Notes under the pieces: model-generated | What the model saw: only the letters and a program-made list of their open reading frames with translations | What the model was told of the DNA's origin: nothing | Database searches by the model: none | Translations under genes and position numbers: made by a program | NCBI GenBank assembly: GCA_903916755.1 | Contig: CAIWXW010000087.1 | Span: forward strand, 62,001 to 126,000 | Length of the DNA: 64,000 bases | Reading direction: 5' to 3' | Source of the DNA: an uncultured Opitutaceae bacterium | GTDB taxonomy: Bacteria > Verrucomicrobiota > Verrucomicrobiia > Opitutales > Opitutaceae | Part shown: piece after piece, positions 25,089-34,600 of the stretch | How positions within the stretch are numbered: the stretch's first letter is position 1 | Layout: the number at the start of each line of letters is the position of its first letter

Positions 25089-27626
25089 ATGCCTATCCCG
25101 CTCATCCGCCGCCTGGCCTTGGCGACCGAACAGGAAAAATTTGACGCGCCGCTGCTGCTCGGCGAAGTCGCCATCGTATTTTGGGTCACCCAGGTCTGCA
25201 TCATCTTTGGAGGGATGAACCTACCCTGGTGGCCGGAGGCATTCTGGCTGGCGCTGGTGGGCTCCGCCATCTCATGGCGACTCGGCCTGCACCAGCGAAG
25301 CCGGGCCGGGGCCGCCTTCATCCTCCGTTCGCTCGCGGTGGCTCCCTTGCTCGCCCTGGTTATCTTTGCCGGCCTGGCCCTGGTTGGCTTCGAGGTCAGC
25401 CCCGCCACCGCCTTCTGGATTGGCTCGGCCATCGCCCTGCTGTTCCTGGCTTTCCATCTGTGCTTTGGGGCGGCGCGGGCGCGCTGGCCGGATGCGCCCC
25501 TCGAGATCTTTCGATGGCTGGCGATGGCCGCCGCTGCCATCGCGCTCTTGCTCCCCTTCTATGGCCGCCACGGCTTCGGCTCCGGGGATGTCAATTGGTA
25601 CGTCGCCATGCTGGCCGACGTAATCGTGCAGATTCGCCATGGCGTCTTCCCGGTATGGGTCGGCCAAAGCGAGTACGCCTTCAATGGTGCCATGTCGCCG
25701 CTGCGGCTCGCCCCTTTATTCCAATATGCGGGAGGCCTGCTCGACCTGCTTACGTGCCATGTCCTCGATCCCCTGACGCTGGCCAATGCCGTGGTCAGCG
25801 CCTTCGGTCTTTTGACCGCTGCCAGCGCGTACGCGGCCATCCGGCTGGCGCTGCCGAAGCGACCAAACTTGGCCTGCCTTCTCGCACTGCTCTGGCTGGC
25901 CTGCCCGGGTGTGCTGGCTCCGCTCTATGCCGGGTTTCAATATATGGAATGGATCGCGATGCCGTTCCTTCCGATCATGGCGTATGGCTGCTGGCGGCTA
26001 TGGGTCCACGATGACCGCCCGGCCCGGCTGGCGATCGTCGCCGGGCTCGCTGGAATGATGCTCGCCCATACCCCCACGGCGCTCTGGGGCGGCTTGTTTG
26101 CGGCCGGAATCTACCTCGCCCACGCCGTCGTCCGGAAGAACTGGCGCGCGCAGGCGGTACAGATCGCCGGCATGGCCGCCGTTTTCGCGATTCTCGGGGG
26201 TTTTCCGATCGGGTCGGTATTCGCCATCGACAATCGGGCCAGCATGGCCGGCTCGGGCCATCCCGCCTCGGTCGGCCTGGAGGCTATTTTCCCGGATAAT
26301 TTCCGCCCGATCAACCTCAACGACATGGGGCTCAAAAGCTACCAGCTCGGCTACGCGCTGATCGCGGTCGCTCTGCTCGCGCTCATCCTGCTCGCATGGC
26401 TGCGGCCCCGCGGTGGCCTGGTCTTCATCGGGACCATCCTGGTGGTCATACCCCTGACCACGCCGGTGCCGGGGCTCACGAATTGGATTTGGGCCCACGT
26501 CCCGGGCATCGTCATCACCATCACCAATTCACCGCCGCAGCGGCTATTCGAATTTTGGGCCATTTTCATCGTGTTCGCCTTTGTTCTGGCGATGAGCGAC
26601 TCCCGCCTGGTGCGTCGCCGGGGCCTCGAAGCCGGAATTCTGCTCTCCCTCGCGCTGGGCGGCCTCTGGTCGGCCCGCGAGGCCGCGAAGATGGTGGGCG
26701 GGCTCGCGCCAACCTTTGTCGGGGCCGCCGACGCCGCCATCGGCCTGCGGCCGGAAAACCTCCAACTGGCACGCTACGCCTATGCCACCTTCGCCCACGC
26801 GCCGGGATATGCCAGCCACGGGCACGTCGATCCCCTGCTGGAAAACCGGCTGCTGGATGCCTCGGGCCGCACGGTGCTGGCCGCCAACGCCGACGCGGCT
26901 GCACCCCAGTTGCGCGCCGACAGTGACATCGCAAACGTGCCGCGGCTCATCCAGGCCGGCCGTTGGCTGGCCACCAGCGACAACCACCGTCCGATTTACA
27001 AATTGGCCCCGTCGCTTCGCCTCGAGTCGGGACAGGCCTATGCCCTTCGCCTGGAATTCATCCATCCGGAAAAGGAAGGCGTGCTGCAGATCGTCACCCC
27101 CGAAATGTTCCGGGAATACCTGCTGCCGGACTCGGGCATCGGTCTAGCCCCTTCGTCCCTCGCCTTTGGTGCGCTGCCGACCAGCAGCCCGGTGGTCTCG
27201 CTTCAGCAGGGAGCGGGCAAGGCCGCCACGCCCGAGGCGCGGTTCGTGGCCCCGATTTCGTATGGCGAAGAGTTTGAATTCGCACGGTTTTGGCTCTTCA
27301 CCTACGACTTGGCAGACCTGCCGGTGCGCGTTTCGTCCTGGATTCCCTATCGGGCGGAAACCGAAACCGCGTTGCCCGCTTTTCTGGAAACTCCGCGCAT
27401 TTGGCAACGCGGCTGGGAAGCGAAGGTCAACGGCCGGCGGGTAGTCACCCGAGAGTCCGCGCAGCATCTCGTCATGGTGCCGCTCGCGCCGGGCACCAGT
27501 GAGGTGGAGTTGCGCTATCGTCCGCCCCTGTGGCTGGCGGGATGGTTCTGGCTCGCCGTGCTCGGCTGGATCCTTCTGCTGGGAGGCACCGTTCGCCAAA
27601 TCAGTCGCCCGACCGCTACCGCCTAG
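25089..27626 (+). CDS. Large polytopic membrane protein with YfhO-like C-terminus
   Basis: An 845-residue protein with about 12-14 hydrophobic segments to roughly residue 545, a soluble beta-rich region, and one last membrane segment (LAGWFWLAVLGWILLL). The loop GFGSGDVNWYVAML follows an early membrane segment and MLAHTPTALWGGLFA is a central motif, both of the kind seen in large uncharacterised GT-C-like proteins. Near the end, WEAKVNGRRV..VPLAPGTSEVELRY resembles the C-terminal beta domain of YfhO-like proteins. I chose the ATG at 25089 over 25053 because GGAG lies seven bases upstream. It sits between the two lectin cassettes on the opposite strand and lacks the lectin motif. A role in glycan transfer or polymerisation is inferred only. 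Confidence 0.68.
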   Translation: MPIPLIRRLALATEQEKFDAPLLLGEVAIVFWVTQVCIIFGGMNLPWWPEAFWLALVGSAISWRLGLHQRSRAGAAFILRSLAVAPLLALVIFAGLALVGFEVSPATAFWIGSAIALLFLAFHLCFGAARARWPDAPLEIFRWLAMAAAAIALLLPFYGRHGFGSGDVNWYVAMLADVIVQIRHGVFPVWVGQSEYAFNGAMSPLRLAPLFQYAGGLLDLLTCHVLDPLTLANAVVSAFGLLTAASAYAAIRLALPKRPNLACLLALLWLACPGVLAPLYAGFQYMEWIAMPFLPIMAYGCWRLWVHDDRPARLAIVAGLAGMMLAHTPTALWGGLFAAGIYLAHAVVRKNWRAQAVQIAGMAAVFAILGGFPIGSVFAIDNRASMAGSGHPASVGLEAIFPDNFRPINLNDMGLKSYQLGYALIAVALLALILLAWLRPRGGLVFIGTILVVIPLTTPVPGLTNWIWAHVPGIVITITNSPPQRLFEFWAIFIVFAFVLAMSDSRLVRRRGLEAGILLSLALGGLWSAREAAKMVGGLAPTFVGAADAAIGLRPENLQLARYAYATFAHAPGYASHGHVDPLLENRLLDASGRTVLAANADAAAPQLRADSDIANVPRLIQAGRWLATSDNHRPIYKLAPSLRLESGQAYALRLEFIHPEKEGVLQIVTPEMFREYLLPDSGIGLAPSSLAFGALPTSSPVVSLQQGAGKAATPEARFVAPISYGEEFEFARFWLFTYDLADLPVRVSSWIPYRAETETALPAFLETPRIWQRGWEAKVNGRRVVTRESAQHLVMVPLAPGTSEVELRYRPPLWLAGWFWLAVLGWILLLGGTVRQISRPTATA

Positions 27627-29256
27627 CTTCGGGTGCCACCCGGTCGCCGAGCGATTCGATCCGAATAATCCGGCCCGTAAACCGCGGCCCGCTCGTCGAG
27701 CCCCCGGCTAAATTAATCCCGTAGGCAATCTGACCTGGACTGACGTGACTCGGAGGCTGTCGGCCGGCCAGTACCGTCCTGCCATCCAAATCCACTCGCA
27801 CCGCTTCCGGCTGGGTGGCGAGGGCCGGACGGCCGCTATAAAACGAAGAACCCTCCGGGGGAAAGAGGGCGCCCATGCTGATGGTCAACACGTGCCGGCT
27901 GCCCGGAGCGATCGCCAGGGAAGGCGAGACCAGCGCACTCCATCCCCAGCGATCCATGCTGATGCGGAGCCGCCCGTCTTCCTCGTAACTGACGTAGACC
28001 ATGTCGGCCACACCCGTCGTACCGGCCACGACGAGGGGATCGCCGGTGCCCGGCAGCCAGTGCGTGGGAAAGGTCACCTCGAGTCGGACCGCCCCGGGAT
28101 AACCGGCCCACGAGCCATCCGGCGACGGCAGGTGCGGAAACGCAGCGGCAACCGCCGCCGCCCCGGTCCGTCCCGGATCCAGCCGCGCCACTCGGCTGAA
28201 GAGTCCGCCAAACGCGGGTTCGATCCAATTCCAGCCGAGAACATTCTGCCCCAAGACCAGATCCCCGGGCGCGACCGAGGGCGAGGGCGCCGTCGTGGCC
28301 AGCACGGCCCGTCCCGCCCATTCAACCCAGAGTATGAACGGCAGCAGGCGGGGAGCAGGCTCCCCGGCTTGGGGCGCCGCCCCCACAGGCGGATAGAGAA
28401 AGCCGGCGCTCAGTCGCAGGGAGTACGCGGCTCCGGGTTGGTATTCGATGGCTTCCGACAATATTCCTTCCCAGCCCCAGGCGGCATATCCAATCCGCAT
28501 ATGGCGCTCACCATCATAATGAACATAGAAAAGTGCGGCCGCTCCCGGCCGGCCGCCCGAAATCAAAGGTTCGCTGTGTCCGGCCACGCCCTGGGGCAGA
28601 CTCACGGTGAGTTCGATCGGACCAGGGTGCGCCCCGAGGCCCTGGGGAAGTTCCGGCAGGAAGTCGGTCAGATGCATCACCGCTTGGCGCGCCTGGTTGG
28701 CGTCGCCACGCTCGGCCATTGCCACGGTTCCGTTGAAGAACGGCGCGGAGGTGCCGCTTCCGATCACGTTGGCGCCGAATACCACCTGTTGCGTCCGGAG
28801 CGGAAAGGCCTGCTTGCGATAGAGCAGCCTTCGGCCATCAACCGAAACCCACAGGAGGTCGCGAAGCTGGGCGGGAAGACCCGGAACCGTCAAAGCCCCC
28901 AGCGGGGCCAGCGCCCCCCAAACGATCTCAAGCTGGTGGGGCTCATCGACCGCTGCCGAAAAGGGTGGTGAATAGGAAAGTCCCTGCCCGATGTCGTCCA
29001 CGCCTATCCGGGCTTGGCCGTCGGCGTCCCACAGCCAGAAAATAAGCGAGCCCTGTCCGGGTCCACCGATGGCCAGCAACGGCTGGCCCCGACCGCGGTC
29101 ATACGACAGGCGCACCGTGAGCCGCAGGGGACCGGCCAGCAACCCGGGCTCGATGGCTTGGCCGGGACGCAACATCCCGTTCCCCGCGGCGAACGCCATC
29201 ACGCCCGAGGCGACGATGATGACCGCCATGCAAAAACCCCTCGTTGACGGTCTCAT
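27616..29256 (-). CDS. Secreted protein of three lectin-like units
   Basis: Starting from the ATG at 29256 (ATGA overlap with gtrA) the product is 546 residues. It has a short hydrophobic N-terminus (MAVIIVASGVMAFAAG), probably a signal peptide, then three beta-sandwich units from about 42, 210 and 385. Core motifs are looser than elsewhere: IGVDDIGQG, IGYAAWGWEG, ISMDRWGWSA. The last unit ends in LAGGSTSGPRFTGRII. The ORF-track start at 29391 lies inside gtrA and is a shadow. It is the last gene of the second cassette, the same position as the 18222 protein in the first. The stop overlaps the convergent 25089 gene by 11 bases. Glycan binding is inferred from the fold guess. Confidence 0.73.
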   Translation of the reverse strand: MRPSTRGFCMAVIIVASGVMAFAAGNGMLRPGQAIEPGLLAGPLRLTVRLSYDRGRGQPLLAIGGPGQGSLIFWLWDADGQARIGVDDIGQGLSYSPPFSAAVDEPHQLEIVWGALAPLGALTVPGLPAQLRDLLWVSVDGRRLLYRKQAFPLRTQQVVFGANVIGSGTSAPFFNGTVAMAERGDANQARQAVMHLTDFLPELPQGLGAHPGPIELTVSLPQGVAGHSEPLISGGRPGAAALFYVHYDGERHMRIGYAAWGWEGILSEAIEYQPGAAYSLRLSAGFLYPPVGAAPQAGEPAPRLLPFILWVEWAGRAVLATTAPSPSVAPGDLVLGQNVLGWNWIEPAFGGLFSRVARLDPGRTGAAAVAAAFPHLPSPDGSWAGYPGAVRLEVTFPTHWLPGTGDPLVVAGTTGVADMVYVSYEEDGRLRISMDRWGWSALVSPSLAIAPGSRHVLTISMGALFPPEGSSFYSGRPALATQPEAVRVDLDGRTVLAGRQPPSHVSPGQIAYGINLAGGSTSGPRFTGRIIRIESLGDRVAPEARR

Positions 29257-29648
29257 GCGGGCGACGGCCCGCGGAAGATCCGCGCCTGCATGAACAGGTA
29301 ACTGATGGCAGTCTGCGCGACGTTGGCCAAGCCCGCTTCCAACCAAGCGGGAAAGGTGGTCCAGCGGGCCAGCGCCGTAAATACAATCCACTGAAGGGAA
29401 AAGGTGATTCCGACCATGACCAGGTATTCCCCGACCTGGCGTCCCGTGACGGACTGCTGGTTACCGAACGTCCACCATTTGTTCAGGCAAAAATGCACCC
29501 CCAAGGCGGGCGGGTAAGACAAGAGAAACGCCACCTGCCGCCCCACCAGATGCCCCCAAGCCCAGTTGAGGCCCATGAAGATCCCGGCCACGATGACACC
29601 CACCACGGCGAAGCGCACCAGGCGGCGGACCAAGGATCGGGAGAGCAT
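29253..29648 (-). CDS. gtrA: GtrA-family membrane protein (probable lipid-linked sugar flippase)
   Basis: A 131-residue protein with four membrane segments, the normal size for GtrA. Typical features are RFAVVGVIVAGIFMGLNW at the N-terminus and the central KWWTFGN motif (family pattern K-x-W-x-F). In known O-antigen modification systems GtrA moves undecaprenyl-linked glucose to the periplasmic face for a GT-C enzyme. The ORF track extends to 30038, but everything before the ATG at 29648 is a shadow of the upstream gene. It is coupled to the downstream secreted lectin gene by an ATGA overlap. A 7-bp inverted repeat lies directly upstream of the start. Confidence 0.88.
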   Translation of the reverse strand: MLSRSLVRRLVRFAVVGVIVAGIFMGLNWAWGHLVGRQVAFLLSYPPALGVHFCLNKWWTFGNQQSVTGRQVGEYLVMVGITFSLQWIVFTALARWTTFPAWLEAGLANVAQTAISYLFMQARIFRGPSPA

Positions 29649-29649
29649 C

Positions 29650-29671
29650 GTTCCAAAAACGCTATTGGAAC
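29650..29671 (-). promoter_or_regulatory. Perfect 7-bp inverted repeat abutting the gtrA start codon
   Basis: On the minus strand GTTCCAA, an 8-base spacer and TTGGAAC end one base before the gtrA ATG (29648-29646). The RNA could fold into a hairpin covering the ribosome-binding region. It has no T-run placed as in an intrinsic terminator. It could be an operator or a translation-control hairpin; neither is shown. Confidence 0.4.
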
Positions 29672-29745
29672 CGTCGCGACAAGCCGCAAAAGAACCGAGG
29701 CCGCGCCCCTTCAGGGCGGCGGCGGAGGCACCCGCGCCATTGATT

Positions 29746-31665
29746 CTACTCCCGGCCAGTCGCCCTCGCGGCAGGACCAAAAGCCATGATCGCCCCAGAA
29801 AATTGGGCTTCGGCCGTCGAACCGCCAATAAAGTTAACCCCAAAGGAGATGTCGCTGCGACCGACGGGATAAAATGACTCCGCCATCGAAAAAACGAGGT
29901 GTCCGTCAAGCCTGACCCAAAGCTGGTCGCGCCGATCGGAGCCGGGCGGATTCGCCCCTGCGGTCCCCTTCTTCTCCGGCGGCAAAAGAAAGCCGGCAAA
30001 AAAGATGATCTCGTGGGGCTGACCGTAGTCGATGGCAACGGGGGAGGAAATCGTCGCTCTCACTCCCCAGTGATCCAACCCAAAGCTCACGTGGCCGCTG
30101 TCAATGTAGTGAATATAAAAAATGTCCCCGCGACCCGTGCGACCCGTCACCACGAGCGGCTCGGAATGGCCCGCTACCGAGCTCGGCAATCGCAGCACAA
30201 ACCGGACCGGGCCGGGATAGCCGTCCCAGCGCGATGCCTGACGGTCAAATCCTCCCGGCCACGCGACCAGCCGCATCGCTACGTCATGGGCGTTGATGGC
30301 ATTCCGCTGCGGAGCCCCGTAGCCCTCATACTGGTATGGGCGAAACTGCAGAGGATGCGGCCGACGCAGTATGGCGGGGGCAAGCGGCAGGCCGTCGTCC
30401 AGACTGCGCCCCAGCAAACTCCCGACAAAGGCCAGCCGATACGCATGGTAGCCCGGTTGCCGCGCCGCGGCGGCCGCCGCCAGCCGCTGAAATTGTCCCG
30501 GGAAAACCTGGCGCAACGGAATCGAGAAATTCCAGGCCGCGCAGCCGGCCGCCAGAAGCGCTATCGCCGCGGCCCAAACCCGGCCCCTGGCCCTGCGGGC
30601 GCGAATGAAACGCGCAATGCCCAAGGCGGCGCCCAAGCATAGGAACGGCACCAATTGGCGCACCCGGCGGCCCTGGACGGTAAACACGGGGAACACATCG
30701 GAGAGGACAATCAGCCCAACCCACCCCAGAGCCACGCCGCCCGCATACCAGGCCAGCCGTCCTGCGCGCTCCGCACCCCGGGCGACCCAGGCGGCATAGC
30801 CAAAGGCCACCAGCCACACGATCAGCAATCCGCCCTCGGCATACCAAAGGTAACCCGTGACCACCTCGCGGCCATAGGGAAAATCTCCCTGGGCGATGGA
30901 AGCGATATTGGCATCCTGGGCGACCAGATGAAACCCCAGCGCCCGGCTCAGGCTGACGACCGGCAGGAGCGCGGTGAGGAGCCCCAGGAGCGCGAACAGA
31001 CCGCGCGCGGCAAATCGACGCCAACCGCCCGCCCCCAGGATGACGTGCAAGGCCAGCACGCATCCTCCCAGCAGCCAATAGCCATTGTAGATGAGGAAGC
31101 CCAAAGCGGCGAGGATGCCGGCGATCCACGAATTTCGCGCGGAGGGGGGGCCAAGCGCAAAACAGAGGGACCCCAGCATCGCACAGAGCGAGATGTCGTA
31201 GGGGAAGAAATGCCGCGAATAGTAAAAAAGGCTGTTGGCGCATGCGGCCATATAAGCCGCCCACCACGCTTCCGTCTCGTCCGCGCCCGCCCGCCGTGCG
31301 ACCCGCCAGACCAGGTAGATCGCCAGGACGGAAAATAGCCCGAAGTACGCGGCAGTCAGCGGCAGGTTAAGGCCGATCACGTGCTCGAGCAGGGCCGGCG
31401 GCAGGCAGCAGAACGGGAAAAGGGTATGAATGGGCTGGCCGAAGAGCGCCACCGCCGCTGCCTTCCATCGGGCGTGCACGAGTTCGTCAGCGGCGACTTC
31501 GGCAATCGCATATCGGCCCTCATCGTCCCAGAACATCTGCCCGCCCAGCCAAGCGAGCCAAAGGCGAAGGGCGAAGGCCGCCGACAGCAGGATCGCCAGG
31601 TTGAGCCGAACCCGCCGGGAGCCGACCGGAGTGCCTGATTCATCAGAGTAGGAGCCGTCGCTCAT
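29746..31665 (-). CDS. ArnT/GT39-like membrane glycosyltransferase with one lectin-like unit
   Basis: A 639-residue protein. The N-terminal polytopic domain (to about 450) has the GT39 acidic motif FWDDEGRYAIAE in its first loop. Its body is shared with the 19558 protein (AAYFGLFSVLAIYLVWR, SLFYYSRHFFPYD, LIYNGYWLLGGC). A single lectin-like unit starts near residue 483, with FGLDHWGV and the end IGGSTAEAQFSG. The start ATG at 31665 overlaps the upstream stop (ATGA). It should transfer a sugar from a polyprenyl carrier to an acceptor on the periplasmic side, the lectin unit facing the same compartment. The donor and acceptor are unknown. Confidence 0.83.
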   Translation of the reverse strand: MSDGSYSDESGTPVGSRRVRLNLAILLSAAFALRLWLAWLGGQMFWDDEGRYAIAEVAADELVHARWKAAAVALFGQPIHTLFPFCCLPPALLEHVIGLNLPLTAAYFGLFSVLAIYLVWRVARRAGADETEAWWAAYMAACANSLFYYSRHFFPYDISLCAMLGSLCFALGPPSARNSWIAGILAALGFLIYNGYWLLGGCVLALHVILGAGGWRRFAARGLFALLGLLTALLPVVSLSRALGFHLVAQDANIASIAQGDFPYGREVVTGYLWYAEGGLLIVWLVAFGYAAWVARGAERAGRLAWYAGGVALGWVGLIVLSDVFPVFTVQGRRVRQLVPFLCLGAALGIARFIRARRARGRVWAAAIALLAAGCAAWNFSIPLRQVFPGQFQRLAAAAAARQPGYHAYRLAFVGSLLGRSLDDGLPLAPAILRRPHPLQFRPYQYEGYGAPQRNAINAHDVAMRLVAWPGGFDRQASRWDGYPGPVRFVLRLPSSVAGHSEPLVVTGRTGRGDIFYIHYIDSGHVSFGLDHWGVRATISSPVAIDYGQPHEIIFFAGFLLPPEKKGTAGANPPGSDRRDQLWVRLDGHLVFSMAESFYPVGRSDISFGVNFIGGSTAEAQFSGAIMAFGPAARATGRE

Positions 31666-34600
31666 GGGGCGGCCGGATTGGAAACCGCTTGCGGCTCAAA
31701 ATCCTCCATGGGCACGATTTCCCCGCCAAATCCCAATCCGCTGGTCGACAGCCCGACCGGGTTGGCTCCCACCTTTACCGCGTTGCTCAGGGTCGCGTAG
31801 AAGACCGCCGGGGCATCCAGCAGCCGTTCACCATTGAGACTGACCACAATTCGATCCTGGCCACCGGTCGTCCAAGCACCCCGGCCAAACTCCACCTCCA
31901 TTTGATTAAATCCATCCGCTGCCACCGGTACGGCTCGGGATACCGGACCACCCACGCCCCAATGGTCGAATCCGATCCTCACCCGGCCGTTCTGCTCGTA
32001 GCGCACGTACAGTCCGTCGGCTCTTCCGCGCTGGCCGGCCGTGACCAGCGGTTCATTCCGGCCGACGCGGTCTGAAGGAAACCGCACGGCGAGCCGGAAA
32101 TGGCGCAAAGGAAGGTCGGCCGCATCCATCGCCAGCAGGGTGCGAATTTCCGGCGCAGGTTCAATGGCGCCGGCAAAATGCGCGGCAATTTCGGAATCAG
32201 GCCAGGGACTGCTCCAAGCCGTGACGTCGGTGACGGGAGCCGCGAAAAAATCCGCCCTGGTCAGCGGGCAGATGGTCCCGTCCACCAGGATCACGGTCGT
32301 AATGGCCCGGTTCTGCGCGCGCGGGCCAGCGCCCTGGCCTGCGGCCAGCCGCCACTGCAGCCCAATCGTGTGAACCATTGCGTTCGCACCGCCGACCTCG
32401 CGGCTCCACCAGCCGGCCGCGTCAAGCCAGCCGATCAGGATTCCCGTTCCCCTCCGGCGGATCGCCAGCAGGCCCCGCTCTCCATCGGCCCGGCTGAAGT
32501 TCAGCAGCGGCTGCCAGCGCGAAGCATCCGGCGGGAGCCGGAACCGGACTGCGACGGCACTTTCGCCATGCGCGGGCGAGTAGCTCCGGCTCACGTTCGC
32601 GCCATCAGTCCGCGCCAGCGCCAGCACGGCGCCCCCAAACGTATCACGAGCCAGCGACGACTGAATGACGCTCGCCCCCAGCGCTTCCTGCCCATATGAG
32701 AACGGCTGCAGCGGAGCCGGATCCAGCAATATGGGCTTCCCTTCAAGGAAGAGGGAGAGGCGATAGCGCGGCAGTCCCCCTCGCTCCGTCACGGGATCGA
32801 ACCAGAGATCAAGGGTCTGCGGCTGCGCATAATCCACCGGGATTTCGGTCGAACCGATCAGGCCACCGCCGATCTCATCGTGTAAAAGGACAACGGTATG
32901 GGGATCGCGGTATTGCAGAAGAAAGGCGTCACCGACCGGCCAGGTTCCAGTGGTCACCAGGGGCTCGGCCAGGCCAAAACGGTCGGCGGGCAGCCGCAGG
33001 ACGAGCCGATACCCCCAGCCGGCGCCCGGCCGGGGGCGGAGTCCGGTCAAGTCAGGCACGGTTTCAGCGAGCGGCCGAAGCCGACCGGTGAATCGCTCGA
33101 ACCCAGCCCCCGCCCAAGGATGGCGCCGACCGACCAGAGTCTGTCCGGGGGAAGCTGGATGCGCGAGCGAGCTCAGGCGGAAAACATCGATGCCGTCCAG
33201 CAAGACGCGGTTGGACGTCGAGAGGCGCTGCATATCCGCCGTGCTCGCGTCGCCGTACCAAGGATGCCCGATGGGCGGATAGAAAGCCCCCAGCTGCACC
33301 GTCAACCGGCGGGTTTCACCCGGAACGACGGCAAAGGCGGGCCCTTGGGGCCCGCTCACCTGGTCGTCGCTGATCTGGTTGTTGGTGAGCACGAGCTGGG
33401 CCCGGCCGGGCTCAAGGTAGTGCACCATGAGCGCGATGCCATCCAGCGGCGGCCCGGCGCTGATCAACGGCTCCGAGGCGCCGGGCCGCGCGGCGGGAAA
33501 GGTGACGGCGAAGATGCGGGGGCCGAACCGCGGCGCGGTGAGCCTAAAGACCGGCCAGACCAACCGATTCACGGTGCGTTCCAAGCGCGCATAGCCGATT
33601 GGATTGACGCGGCGCATGAATCCCATCGTCTCAATGCTGATGCCGAGGTTGAAGACCGCGACGACTGCGGCGCCCGCCACGCCGACAACCAGGAACGCTC
33701 GGCGCCAAAACGGCCGCGAAAGGGCCGAGCCCTCGATCAGGAGGCCGCCCGTTGCAAGTACCAGCGCCGGGTGAAAATCCAACAGGTATCGGTTAGCCCT
33801 GACGGAAATGCAGGCCAGCGCCAAAAAATTGGCGGTAAACCACCAGCCCAGGAGAATGGCGATGCCCAACCGCCGGGAGTCGCCTTCGGCGCGGCTTTCA
33901 CGCCCGGCCAGCGCCAACAAAACAAGGGCGCCGAACCAAAGCAGGCAGAAGCACTGGCCATGCACCGGTTCGATGCCGATGTAGCCGGGCGGGCGGCCCG
34001 TCTCGGAGCCCTCGGCGAAGAAAGGAAATAGCCAACCGGTCGCCGGGAAGGTAAGGTAGTAAAGCTGGAGGTTGTGCCAGAAGTACCGGAAACCAAAAAA
34101 GGCGGCGGCGCTGCTGCCCATTTGGTAGCTGTGCCCGAACTCGAGGGCGTTGCCGAAGCGCCGATAATTATAAAGGAGCAAACCGGCGCCACAGACTGCG
34201 GCGGGCGCGAGCGCAGCCAAGATCCAAGACCAAGCCGGCGCGGCAGAACCGCCGGCCCGTGACCTGGTCCTGGCCAGGGCCCAGCCAAGCACGAAGAGCA
34301 GCACGGTCGCTCCAACCAGCAGATCTGGCCGCGAACCGACCGCGAGGCCCGCGCACAAGCTGGCCAGGGCCAGCCATCCTCGCGTGCGGTTCGGCCGCAG
34401 GATCGCAAGGGCGGCGAAAAGGAGGAAGGCCGTGCTCCAGGCCATGCCGGCGGTCACCGCCACCTCGTACATCTGAGGTTTGCGGAGCGTCACCGGCAGC
34501 GCCGAACCAAAACCCCACGCCACGGCCGCTGCCAGCAGGGCCACGCGACTGGCGCCCTGAGACAAATGCCGGCGCCACGCGAGCAACAGCACCAAGCCGG

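Noticed and set aside
32898-34031. 377-aa plus-strand ORF inside the 31662-35039 gene
   Set aside because: Antisense shadow in GC-rich coding DNA. The product is rich in Arg, Gly, Pro and Gln and has no family motif, while the minus frame has clear homology to paralogues.
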